Source: Cryptomeria japonica | Taxonomy: Eukaryota > Streptophyta > Pinopsida > Cupressales > Cupressaceae | Assembly: GCF_030272615.1 (NCBI RefSeq) | Contig: NC_081412.1 | Location: 481,187,372 to 481,251,371 of the forward strand | DNA: 64,000 nt | Direction of reading: 5' to 3' | Shown: piece after piece, positions 1 through 9,149 of the stretch | Numbering within the stretch: the stretch's first letter is position 1 | Layout of the letters: each line of letters opens with the position of its first letter | The notes under the pieces: generated by a model | What the model saw: the letters and a program-made list of their open reading frames with translations, nothing else | Databases searched by the model: none | Told to the model about the DNA's origin: nothing | Position numbers and translations under genes: made by a program

Positions 1-477
1 GACCTAGAGATTGAATCTCCCGCCAATTTCTTGGGGTTAAGCTTTATTTTATGATTGGATTGCGCTCCTAAAATTTTGGGAAAAATGTTGGGGACCATGT
101 GCACTCCGGGCGCCATGGTCCCGACAACTTTTCACCAAATTTTCAGGGTCGTCGGATATGATAATTTTAGAGAGAATCCCGAAGTTACAGGTGATTACGA
201 GATGTTTTGACCCCCGAAATCAAGCCCCCAATTTCAAACTAGGACCTAATTAGGGTTTTTGATTAAATGATGTATTGGAGGAATAAAATGAAAGGGGCAC
301 ACTTTAATGAAAGGGCCCAACTGGAAGATGATGAAATAAGACCTTAGACCTAATTAATTTGATTAATTAAGTGCTAAAGGAAAATGCGATGCAAAGTGCA
401 AGATGCGCCAAGGCGGGAGCTAAACCAAGTGTGAAATTGTACCACTTTAGCAAGTGCGTACAATTTTCGACGCTACA
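1..477 (-). mobile_element. 3' LTR of the Tat element, partial
   Basis: On the minus strand this begins TGTAGCGTCG at 477, directly after a purine-rich tract, and runs off the window. It is nearly identical to the first 478 bp of the 5' LTR (25836-26313). It contains an imperfect palindrome around 90-125 with the core GGGACCATGGCGCC. High similarity between the two LTRs suggests fairly recent insertion, but only about 480 of 1,645 bp can be compared. Confidence 0.9.
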
Positions 478-493
478 TTTAGCCCCCACTTTA
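478..493 (-). promoter_or_regulatory. Polypurine tract of the Tat element
   Basis: The minus strand reads TAAAGTGGGGGCTAAA immediately before the LTR start TGTAG. This is where plus-strand DNA synthesis would be primed. The tract before the plus-strand LTR at 22453 differs from it by one base. Confidence 0.85.
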
Positions 494-1037
494 GCGGTCA
501 TATGAGTACTACGTGCATATGCAAGCTAAAGTACAGGAAAGTAAACATTATTTGTAAAAGGATATATCCATAAGTCTGTCGAACGAAGCCCCCAGCGGTA
601 TCTGCAGTACACAGTTAGGAACCGCACCCTACAAAACACACGTTAGATCACAAAATCACCTGATGCTTACTAAGGAAAGTGATGAAATTTGCGAGTAGCT
701 ATATGCCCCCCCTGTTTCAGCTTGCTTATTAGGGAGGTGAAACAGGATAGCATGTTTACTTACGACAAATTGTGTGAGAGATTATTGATGAGAGATGTTC
801 ACTAAAGAGGCTTCATCAGAGCACGTTTTGGAACATCTAGGGAGTAAGGGAACGAAAATACGATTCCTACACAACAAACGGTTCGAAAATCGCATCTCCC
901 AAACTCAAGTTATGATGAAATGAGTGATAGAGGAAAATTAGGGTTTTGAAATCAAAGGTAAAGGAATGAAAATATATACCTCGAAAGTGACTATTGCATT
1001 TGTCACTTTGTTGATTTTTGAGTATTGTTCATTGCAG
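494..1037 (+). other. Non-coding region upstream of the PMD gene
   Basis: No ORF is supported here. A splice acceptor (TTCATTGCAG) ends at 1037, so a 5' leader exon and promoter for the PMD gene may lie in this stretch, but no convincing TATA box was found. A 9-bp inverted repeat (CCTGTTTCA / TGAAACAGG) occurs near 710-746. Confidence 0.4.
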
Positions 1038-1059
1038 CGGAGCCCACATAGCCATCATC

Positions 1060-1140
1060 ATGCCTTCACGACGACCGGAGCGTCCCACGAGGATTGAGAT
1101 CATGCGACAGGCCGTGATCGGTGACGAGCCACTGGACGAG
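1060..1140 (+). CDS. PMD gene, coding exon 1
   Basis: A short basic exon follows the acceptor at 1037. ATG at 1060 opens 27 codons (MPSRRPERPTRIEIMRQ and on, ending DEPLDE) and the exon ends at a strong donor, GAG|GTGAGT, at 1140/1141 in phase 0. The next in-phase acceptor is TTGCATTGCAG at 9149. Without the inserted 7.7-kb element and one copy of its target duplication, the intron would be only about 310 bp. The exon is predicted from splice signals and frame only. Confidence 0.6.
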
Positions 1141-1227
1141 GTGAGTTGACTGAACTTTGACTTTGACTTTTTGCATTTGTGTTGACTTTGAGTTTCTGTG
1201 ATCGAATGCGGGCCCTAGAATCTGACC

Positions 1228-1274
1228 CTGGGTCCCACCCAGGGCGCCATGGTCCTATCAGGGCGCCATGGTCC
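1228..1274 (+). repeat. GGGCGCCATGGTCC motif cluster, left part
   Basis: Two full copies of GGGCGCCATGGTCC, plus a flanking GGGTCCCACCCAGGG, lie in the first PMD intron. GGTCC at 1270-1274 is the left target duplication of the inserted 7.7-kb element. The cluster resumes at 8970. The core is self-complementary (GGCGCC, CCATGG) and recurs in the Tat LTRs. Confidence 0.7.
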
Positions 1275-1717
1275 TGTTGTGACCATTTCACACATCGCCC
1301 CATTGCAAATGGGGACCCCCTCTTTTGCTCGTTTTTCGCTCGCCTTTCGCTTTGCTTTTTAGGGTTTTGTTAGTCAGTCAGTTGTCTGGATTTAGGGTCA
1401 AGCCTTAGGGTTTTAATTGCCGTCTTTCAGGCCAGAATCCAGTCAGTTTTGAGAGCTTTTTGAGCTTCCTTTTATAGGATGCAATTTTGAATGAAATGAA
1501 TTCGCCATAGTGATCTATTTTCAATTGGAATTTTTGAGTGCTGAGCTTAAATTTGTCTAAGTGTTGAAGATGAAATGTGAATTTTTGTCCAATTGAGTAA
1601 TTTTGACCAAATTTTGAGTTTTTTGATTTTGATCTCGGGCATTAGGAATGATTTGTTTTCGCCTTGCGAAGAGATTAAATGTGCAAAATCATGATATTTT
1701 GGCCTGTAGGAGCAAAA

Positions 1718-3814
1718 TCGCTCCAGTCCCTCAGTGAAGGACCGGAGCTCGTTTTCAAATATCTTACCGTCCCTGCAGAGTCAAGATGAATTTCGAATTG
1801 CAAGTGATAAAGAATGGCGTGATCTTTCCGTTGAATATAAATTGAAGAATTTCACGAACACGGAAGTACCTCCAGGAGGCAAAATCGCTCCTGTCCCTCA
1901 GTGAAGGACCGGAGCTACAAATCAAATATTGCTTTGTCCTTGCAGGATTTTGACGACTTAACAATTTGAAGATGTCCGAGGAGATATGTTTTATCAAATG
2001 AATATAACTTGAAGTGTCGACATGAAGGAGAGTGGTCCAGAATGCCAAAATCGCTCCTGTCCCTTAGGAAGGGACCAGGGCGAAGTACATTGTAGCTCCC
2101 GTCCCTCTCCCAGGGACCAGAGCGATATTCTTCATAGGGCATGTTCTGGACGAAAATCAAGCAAGTTATAAGTTTGAAGGCAAGAAACAGGGTGAAATGA
2201 ACTCATTGAAGATAAATTGAAGATTACCAAATGTCAACAAAAGACCTAAATGCCTAAGTTCGCTCCTGTCCCTCTCCAAGGGACCAGAGCGATTTTTGTC
2301 TAAGACAAATTTCTTGCTAAGTTACAATCAAACCCAAGGCATGGATGAATGGAATGGAATGTTACGAATCCGTTGAAGATAATTTTAGAGGTTAGCAATG
2401 TGATGTGGAGCCGACAAGAGCAAGATCGCTCCTGTCCCTCTTCAAGGGACCAGGGCGATATAATGGTTATATTGTCGTTCCTCCAAGTTCAGGACACTCC
2501 AAGGCGAAGAACAAGATGGCAAGGACGTTTTAAGACATCTCCATCAAGCACAAAGTTACAAAGGTCGCCAAGTTAAAGAATTTGCATCAAGACACTTAAT
2601 TCGCTCCTGTCCCTCAGGAAGGGACCAGAGCGAAATTTGCATAAAGGCATAGATTTCGAAAGATTAACAAGCACCAAGTGATTAAGGAAGATCAAGGGAT
2701 CACGTTTTACCCGATGAAGACAATTGCAAGTTGAAGAAAGCAAAGACAAGTCCAAAACCTTGAAGTTCGCTCCTGTCCCTCTCCAAGGGACCAGAGCGAT
2801 GTCTATTATATTGGCCAAATCTCTCAAAAATCACGTAAGGTCAAGGTTTTGCAAGGTCGTAAGGGGTCCAAGACATGATTAGAAGGTGATATACAAAGAC
2901 TTCAAACGTTAAAAGATCCTCAAATTGAACAAGGAAGCTATATCGCTCCTGTCCCTCTCCAAGGGACCAGGGCGATTTGTATGGGATCCTTCATTTTCCT
3001 TCAAATTCATGCCAAGTCAAGGTTTTTCGAGATCACACAAGGTATAAGGTGTCTTTTGAAGATGATATGCAAGAGTTTTGAACATCAAAGTATTACCAAT
3101 TTGTGCAAGGAACTCATATCGCTCCTGTCCTTCGGACAAGGACCAAGGCGATTTCATTAAAACACTCATGATCCTTCAAATGCATGTCAAGGCAAGTGCA
3201 CGTAAGATCAAGGACATCCTCCAAGAGGCAATGAACGAAGAATCAAGGTTGAAAGATCACACATTTTGGCTAGAGCTTCCAGGTCGCTCCTGTCCCTCTC
3301 CAAGGGACAAGGGCGATAATCTTTCTAAAGTCTAAATGCCTTGTAAAAATCAAGTGGAACCAGCATGGAATGAACAAACAATGTTATTATTCGCCCTACA
3401 ATGAAGATTAGAGATTAAAGATGCCAGGTCAAGGAGAAATTATTAAGATCGCTCCTGTCCCTCTCCAAGGGACCAGGGCGATATTTGCCAAAACACATGT
3501 TATCCTTTAAAGATCACGGCAAAATAAAGTTGCACAAGGTTTGAAACGTCTTCTAAAAGGTGATGAAGGAGGAGTTGATATCAAAAATGGAGAATTTCAA
3601 GTGAAAATATTTGGATCGCTCCTGTCCCTCTCCAAGGGACCAGGGCGATAATACATCCAAAGGCACTCATGCACACATGCAAGTCGATCTAGTTTGAAGG
3701 ACCTAGCGAAAATGGTAAATCCAACATGGAAATGAAGACCTTGGACGTAAAAATTGCAAGAATCAAGACAAAAGTGATGGATCGCTCCTGTCCCTCAGTC
3801 AGGGACCAGGGCGA
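1718..3814 (+). repeat. Array of 14 hairpin repeats with about 166-bp spacing
   Basis: Fourteen roughly 33-bp imperfect palindromes start near 1718, 1885, 2051, 2092, 2260, 2426, 2601, 2767, 2943, 3119, 3284, 3449, 3616 and 3782. The left arm is TCGCTCCTGTCCCT and the right arm AAGGGACCAGGGCGA, separated by a few bases such as CTCC. Apart from one doublet 41 bp apart (2051/2092), start-to-start distances are 165-176 bp, mostly 165-168. The intervening sequence is strongly diverged while the hairpins are conserved. This is not a CRISPR array: the host is a plant nuclear genome and the spacers are long and not uniform. Confidence 0.9.
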
Positions 3815-4142
3815 TAAGGTTAGTATTTTTCATTTTCAAGTTTTGGCGCCCAAAGCAAGTATTTTTGAATTTATTTTAAATGCTAAAATTCGATATGTTT
3901 TGAAAATTCAACTAAATGGCATTTAAATATTGCGCTTGGTATTAATTAATTATTTTGCCTTATAAAAAATCGAAGTTTATTAAATAATAACGATGGCATT
4001 TAATAATTAATTAATTAAATTAATAAAAAATCAAAAGGAGCGCTTGGTATTTTAGAGGTCGGCCTTTATTATTTATTTAAAATCAATTAAATTGCCTTAT
4101 TTTTACACAAGTCGGCCTAAGGTAATTATGGTGAAAAGCGCC

Positions 4143-4150
4143 TATAAAGG
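4143..4150 (+). promoter_or_regulatory. TATA box for the 1,061-aa ORF
   Basis: TATAAAGG stands in a GC-richer context just downstream of the hairpin array and about 540 bp before the ATG. Transcription would be expected to start about 25-35 bp downstream. The leader then contains a plausible intron (4487-4685). Confidence 0.55.
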
Positions 4151-4486
4151 GGAGATGAAGATCGTCATTTTCACATCATCATTTATCATCTCTTACATGC
4201 GATCTTGAAGGAAAAAGTGCGAATTGTGTTTGAGGAGTGCGAACTTAGTTTTCACTTGGGCGAATTGACAAAGGATTGATCATTTAGAGGAGATCACGTC
4301 AAGGACATACCAAAGGTGGCGAATTTGTCAAATGCATTAGAGATCACGTCAAATACTTGAAGGGTGGCGAAGTTGATAAGAGGGACGTTGATTTGAAGAT
4401 CACATCAAAGCTATCTCACGTTGAAATATCAATTTTGCCTAAGCGATTTTATTCATTTTGCATTCTAGAGTTAGCTCTCTATTGAG

Positions 4487-4685
4487 GTATGGCGATATTT
4501 GCTTTATTGTTTTATTAGTTGATCATCATTGCCTAGATTTTGAATTTTGAATTTTGAATTCCTAGCTCAATCGTTTTATTTTAGGAAATGATAACTCAAA
4601 GACTTATCATGAAGTTTCCTAAAATACTCTCTAATCTATGTTATTTATTGCAAAATCTAGCTTCTCATTATGAAATGTTGTGTAG
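4487..4685 (+). other. Predicted 5'-leader intron
   Basis: The donor GAG|GTATGG and the acceptor TTGTGTAG bound a 199-bp AT-rich interval ending 2 bp before the ATG at 4688. It is a prediction from splice consensus and base composition. Confidence 0.45.
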
Positions 4686-4687
4686 GT

Positions 4688-7600
4688 ATGGCAACCCCGA
4701 AGGCGGGAGCATCCACCAGTCGTTCAGCTCTCATGAAAGAAGATCAGAAGACCGAAGAAGTGGAGACCAAGATCGTGTCGAAGTGGAGCAACATTGGAGA
4801 TACAAACTTAGGCAACTTCAGCACGAAGAAGTTTCGAGATGTCCCTTACATTGGCAAGCCATCACCTGTCGCCTGGAGGATAATTGAAAGTGGCATCATT
4901 AAGGCGGCCGGCTTTCCACCAGCTATTCAGTGCCATGAGTTGATGATCGAGTGTGCTCGTCACTATGATCCACAGTCCAGGACAATAGTGTCCAATGAGG
5001 GAAACATTTTGGCGTACCTTTCAGAGGAAGCTATAAGTGAAGCTTTCCATCTTCCAGAGCACAGGGACATGATATACAAGAGCATAGAAGGAGCCAGATC
5101 AATGTACGAAGATGATCCAGATGCTTGTCTAAGCATTATCAATAAGAACTGGCTACTTAAGAGTCGTCCCCGTCTGAGCAAGGTCCCGAACACACCGCAC
5201 AGGATTGATTTCCAGGAGGAGTACAGAGATTTGATTACCATGCTCAACCGAGTTACAGGAGCCCCTCATGCCTTCTATTTTGAGAAGTGGATGTTTTACT
5301 TCATCCAGGTGATCGTTCAAGGGAAAGGTACGATACATTGGGCTAGGATGATTAGCCATTGCTTGGACGTACAGTTGAGAAGACTCAAGGCTACTAAGTC
5401 TTTCTACATGAGTTCATATGTCATCTATGCCTTGATTAGGAGTGTTGAGTACGCAGGACTACCTCACAGAGGAGTGATTGGAAGAGGACCCGGCGAGGTC
5501 AGAGCTTGTGATTCCTATGCCTACTTGCATCATCCGCCAGGAAGTAACTACAAGTTAGTTAATGATACCTTCACGATGAACATCACAAGGACGTTGCAAG
5601 GTGGGATTCACAATAGATTATCTCAGGATGCACAGGAATTCATAAAGAGGTACGGTGCTTGGTTCATTCAGTTTCCCAAGTTCACTTATATTAGAGTACA
5701 TGGATGTCCTTTACCTCCAAACATGTTGCCGAGATATCCGACAGACAGAATTGTGTTACTTGAAGTAACGAGACAGTTGGCAGCATATGTGAAGGCATTC
5801 AAACACAGACATCAGAATGGGGTTCCAGTACCTATCATTTTGGGCAATTCAGTTGAGGTATGTCCTAATGCTTTAGCCATGGATGACGCAGAGAAGGAGT
5901 TAGCCTTGTATGCTTTTTCATCTTTTGCTTTGAGAGAAAGCTTTGATCCACATGGACATTTAGAGGAGACAGTCGGCAGAAAGTTTAGGCATGAGTACCA
6001 AATAGAAGATTTTATGATGAATCTCTTAGATGATCTTGAAGTGAAACGAAAAATGCATTCTAGATTGCCTTTGGATTTCATCAGGAAATGCAGGATTTAT
6101 AGAGTGGCCGACCAAGCTCAGGACAGTGGCAGGCATATCCAGTCTTCCTATGATCGAGAAAGCAAAACAATAAGGTTGGATTGGAATGAGCTTGAGGTTG
6201 TGGATTTAGATACTTTGATGGCACCAGTCTTGTCTTGTACTCGCAGATGGGTTGACGTACAGCATCAGAAGTTGAGAGAACAAGGCATAGCTATGACTTT
6301 CACTTTGGAAGAGAAACCAGCCGAAGGAGGAGCTAGTGTGAGTGAAGGCAATCCTAATCCTAGAAATTCAGGAGAAGGTAACCTTCGATGTGCCAGTGAG
6401 GGCAATCTCCATCCAAGGGGTTCAAAGAGAAAAGAAAGGTCAGAAAAGAAAGAGTCTTCCAAGAGGAAACAAGAGGCCAACAGAGATCGATCATCCGGTA
6501 CATCTTCTAGACCAGAGAAGAGGACACTTCAAGTGGAAGAATCTATGGAGTCGATGGTACAGAACGATAGGCAGGAAGAAGGACAGGCACAGCATGGTTC
6601 ACCAGATGGATCTCTCCAGGATTATGCGTTAAATGAAGACAAAGAAGATAACGAAATGACATCTCCTCCCAGACAAGAAGAAGTAGTACATAAAGAGATT
6701 CAAGTTCAGGAAACAAGATCGATTATCCCAGATTGGTTTAAGGAAAGATTAACCAAGGTGATCATAGTAGAGGACGAGGACAGTGCAATTGATTTAGAGA
6801 GCCTTGTTGGACGTTCTCACGAAGTAACAGAGAAGAGAAAGGCTACTATGATGTCCAAGATGATTCGAGATGAGACTGGATCCAGAAAACTGCAGATAGC
6901 TACACCGGCAGTAGACAAATATGAAGGTGAGATCCTAGCAGAGGAATATGATATACAAACATTTGAGCTAGGACCATCTACAGCAGAGCAGACTTTAGAT
7001 GATGCCACCGATTCATTTGAGGCATTGAAGGGCAAGCTTAGAGAAGAAATGGAGAAGAATAGAAAGCTTGAGAGAGAGAGAGGTGCATGGAGGACATATT
7101 TCAGTCACATCAATGAACCTTTGGGACGTCAGGATCCAGCTAGATCACCAGTGCAAGCACTTCCACTTCAGTCAATCAATGAGGCAGAAAGATTCAGGAA
7201 CATGGTTCAACGTACAAGTAATTGGATGGATAGATCTCATACAGTGGCCATAGAATTTGTAACAAGGATGATGAAAATTATTCATCAAGCTATCCAAGTT
7301 CTTGAGATAATCCACAATTTGATGATAACAGTAGCTGCATTCGCCCATACCAAGGATGTTATCATTCCTGTCTTGAAGGTAATTAGACACACATCAAGGA
7401 AAGTTTTAGCGCAAGAGAAGATCTTGGATGGCGAATCTCACAGTTTGTTTCAGTGGTCAACCTTACTCCATATGAAGAGTGTTTTCTTCGAGGACATCAG
7501 TGTTAGATGTGGCCAAGTTGAGGAGGTGATCAATCCGATCCAGGACAGAGTATTTGAGGTACTTCGTACCATTCTTGGTAGAAGGATCGAGGTCGAGACA

Positions 7601-7873
7601 GATGTGGATATGCAGGAATTAGAGGATAGAATCAAGGTTATCTTTTGCAAGGACGCAAATGTTACAGATGAGCAATATGATCAAATGTTTGCCACCATGC
7701 TCCTGATTGAAAGAACCAAGGAACTTGAATCTACTTGGGACGCAGCTCTTCTAGATGCATTCGATCAAGTCATCCACTTGGAAGAGAGTATGAAGAATCT
7801 TCTCGAGATTCCAATTGCAGAAATCGAAGGAATCGTGACAAGATTCATTGCATATGCCAAAAAAGAACATTGA
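4688..7873 (+). CDS. Intact 1,061-aa element-borne protein of unknown function
   Basis: ATG at 4688 (MATPKAGASTSRS) is preferred over the upstream in-frame ATG at 4670, because a splice acceptor ends at 4685. Residues about 30-500 look globular and helical, with many Trp/Tyr/Phe, for example FYFEKWMFYFIQVIVQGKG and MSSYVIYALIRSVEYAGLPH. Residues about 540-680 are low-complexity and charged, with basic clusters resembling nuclear localisation signals (KRKERSEKKESSKRK). A likely coiled coil follows (EALKGKLREEMEKNRKLERER), then a helical C-terminal region. No catalytic motif of a transposase, integrase, RT or helicase was recognised. The helical pattern loosely recalls plant transposon-associated proteins of unknown function, which is a weak resemblance. 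The frame is open over 3.2 kb with no stop, unlike the surrounding retrotransposon genes, so it may be young or under selection. The homologous position in the copy at 43379-46859 lacks it. Confidence 0.75.
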   Translation: MATPKAGASTSRSALMKEDQKTEEVETKIVSKWSNIGDTNLGNFSTKKFRDVPYIGKPSPVAWRIIESGIIKAAGFPPAIQCHELMIECARHYDPQSRTIVSNEGNILAYLSEEAISEAFHLPEHRDMIYKSIEGARSMYEDDPDACLSIINKNWLLKSRPRLSKVPNTPHRIDFQEEYRDLITMLNRVTGAPHAFYFEKWMFYFIQVIVQGKGTIHWARMISHCLDVQLRRLKATKSFYMSSYVIYALIRSVEYAGLPHRGVIGRGPGEVRACDSYAYLHHPPGSNYKLVNDTFTMNITRTLQGGIHNRLSQDAQEFIKRYGAWFIQFPKFTYIRVHGCPLPPNMLPRYPTDRIVLLEVTRQLAAYVKAFKHRHQNGVPVPIILGNSVEVCPNALAMDDAEKELALYAFSSFALRESFDPHGHLEETVGRKFRHEYQIEDFMMNLLDDLEVKRKMHSRLPLDFIRKCRIYRVADQAQDSGRHIQSSYDRESKTIRLDWNELEVVDLDTLMAPVLSCTRRWVDVQHQKLREQGIAMTFTLEEKPAEGGASVSEGNPNPRNSGEGNLRCASEGNLHPRGSKRKERSEKKESSKRKQEANRDRSSGTSSRPEKRTLQVEESMESMVQNDRQEEGQAQHGSPDGSLQDYALNEDKEDNEMTSPPRQEEVVHKEIQVQETRSIIPDWFKERLTKVIIVEDEDSAIDLESLVGRSHEVTEKRKATMMSKMIRDETGSRKLQIATPAVDKYEGEILAEEYDIQTFELGPSTAEQTLDDATDSFEALKGKLREEMEKNRKLERERGAWRTYFSHINEPLGRQDPARSPVQALPLQSINEAERFRNMVQRTSNWMDRSHTVAIEFVTRMMKIIHQAIQVLEIIHNLMITVAAFAHTKDVIIPVLKVIRHTSRKVLAQEKILDGESHSLFQWSTLLHMKSVFFEDISVRCGQVEEVINPIQDRVFEVLRTILGRRIEVETDVDMQELEDRIKVIFCKDANVTDEQYDQMFATMLLIERTKELESTWDAALLDAFDQVIHLEESMKNLLEIPIAEIEGIVTRFIAYAKKEH

Positions 7874-8969
7874 AAAGGGAATAAGGTTCTAGATGAAAGG
7901 TTGTTATAGATGACATGGCATCTTATTTGTCATTGGTTTATGTCTCCTAGATTTTTGTGCCAAATTTAATATTTGGCTATGTATTTAATATTGTTCAGTA
8001 AAAAGGAGGCCATTTGTAACAAACCCTAATTAGGGTTTAGGTGTCATGATCTTGATCGTTGATCTACTTTCGATCTGGACCTTTCATTGTAGCTGGGGAT
8101 GCTATTTATACCCCCATTTTTCATTTCATTTGGTGGTAGTCAATAGTTAGATATCAGAGAGTTTATTGTATTAGAAAGATTAGAGCTAGAAGCAATTTTA
8201 TTTTGTAGCAAGATTGAGTTTTGAAGAGAGGAATTCAAGCAATTGTTGTACATGATGACTTGGAAATCAATGAAATATTGAAGTTATGGTGTTTTGTTGC
8301 AACTTTCTTGGTTATCTTCATGGTTGTTTAATCTACTTGAATCATGCTCAATCAAAGTAGAGTGTTAATTTGAAGGACATTGTGTAAGACTTGATCTTTG
8401 GTAGGATTCGTAATCCAAACCACTAGCTTCTTGCTAATTGTAGGAACGCCTTGCGTGGTCGACTGGAGAATACTTTGAGTCCCTTAATCTTCAATCATTA
8501 TTGTATCTTGGATATGTACCTTTGTGGTAGTGTCCTTGACCTTTGATGTATTGAATATCATTTTATTACCTTAGAAGATCGCACTAATTTCAATTGAGTT
8601 GTTATCTTATGGCAAAATTGAAGTTGGTTGAATCTTGCCAAGTCTTGTCCATACGAAGTCATTCCTAGGGTTAGATTAGATTAGACTTCTTGAAAACCCT
8701 ACTCTTTTGTTATTTTTGAAAAGTTTCTTTAGTTTAGTAAAATCTTGAACTTTCAGAATGTGTAAGACCCCTTGAAGGAAACAGCAAATCACATCATACT
8801 GCTGGAAGCTTGTCCACACGTAGAGACCCTACTAACCAGAACCTTGGAGTCTTCCTAACTGATCCTTTATGCGAATCTTCAGCAGTTAGAGACTATTTTC
8901 TCAAGAGAGGATAAGATGCCTATTGGTATTTTATTCTGTGTATGATGGTGTATAAAATACACGTCAACA
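7874..8969. other. Terminal non-coding part of the 7.7-kb element
   Basis: AT-rich sequence following the stop codon. It is matched in inverted orientation by 43379-44360: shared stretches include the end CTGTTGACGTGT, a segment around TCTTATCCTCTCTTGA, and TAGGGTCTCTACGTGTGG. Conservation between the two copies shows it is structural element sequence, not a random 3' flank. Confidence 0.7.
8101..8110 (-). promoter_or_regulatory. Opposite-strand TATA box of the 7.7-kb element
   Basis: The minus strand reads TATAAATAGC following GGGGG, about 860 bp inside the TGTTGACG end. The second copy has TTATATAGAG at the same relative place (44249-44258). If the element is an LTR, this would be its U3 promoter, and the cargo ORF would be antisense to it. 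Confidence 0.45.
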
Positions 8970-9035
8970 GGTCCCTGAAGGGCGCCATGGTCCTCGCAGG
9001 GCGCCATGGTCCCTGACAGAGCGCCATGGTCCCAA
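8970..9035 (+). repeat. GGGCGCCATGGTCC motif cluster, right part
   Basis: Three copies of (G/A)GGCGCCATGGTCC or AGCGCCATGGTCCC follow the right target duplication GGTCC (8970-8974). With 1228-1274 they form one cluster in the PMD intron that was split by the insertion. Confidence 0.7.
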
Positions 9036-9149
9036 TCAGGACTTGGCAAGGGGTGTCAGGGTTAGCTTTCGATGTTCGACAGTTTTCGTTTTTCGCGTAG
9101 ATGATTTTGATGATTGAGTACTGATTACACTGATGTTTTTGCATTGCAG

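Larger units (their letters stand above)
1275..8969 (+). mobile_element. 7.7-kb element with TGTTG/CAACA ends, hairpin array and cargo ORF
   Basis: The element is bounded by a perfect 5-bp target duplication GGTCC (1270-1274 and 8970-8974), with ends TGTTG and CAACA. Those ends and a 5-bp duplication are typical of LTR retroelements, yet no direct terminal repeats are visible. It may therefore be a giant solo LTR carrying its own gene, or an element of another kind. Order on the plus strand: 5' end, 14 hairpins (1718-3814), TATA box (4143), leader intron (4487-4685), a 1,061-aa ORF (4688-7873), then a terminal part with an opposite-strand TATA box (8101-8110). A second copy in inverted orientation at 43379-46859 has the same ends, the same kind of array and its own TSD, but different cargo. 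It sits in the first intron of the PMD gene. Confidence 0.8.

Noticed and set aside
1718-3814. CRISPR array
   Set aside because: The repeats are palindromic and regularly spaced, but the spacers are about 133 bp, there are no cas genes, and the surrounding introns and retrotransposons are eukaryotic.
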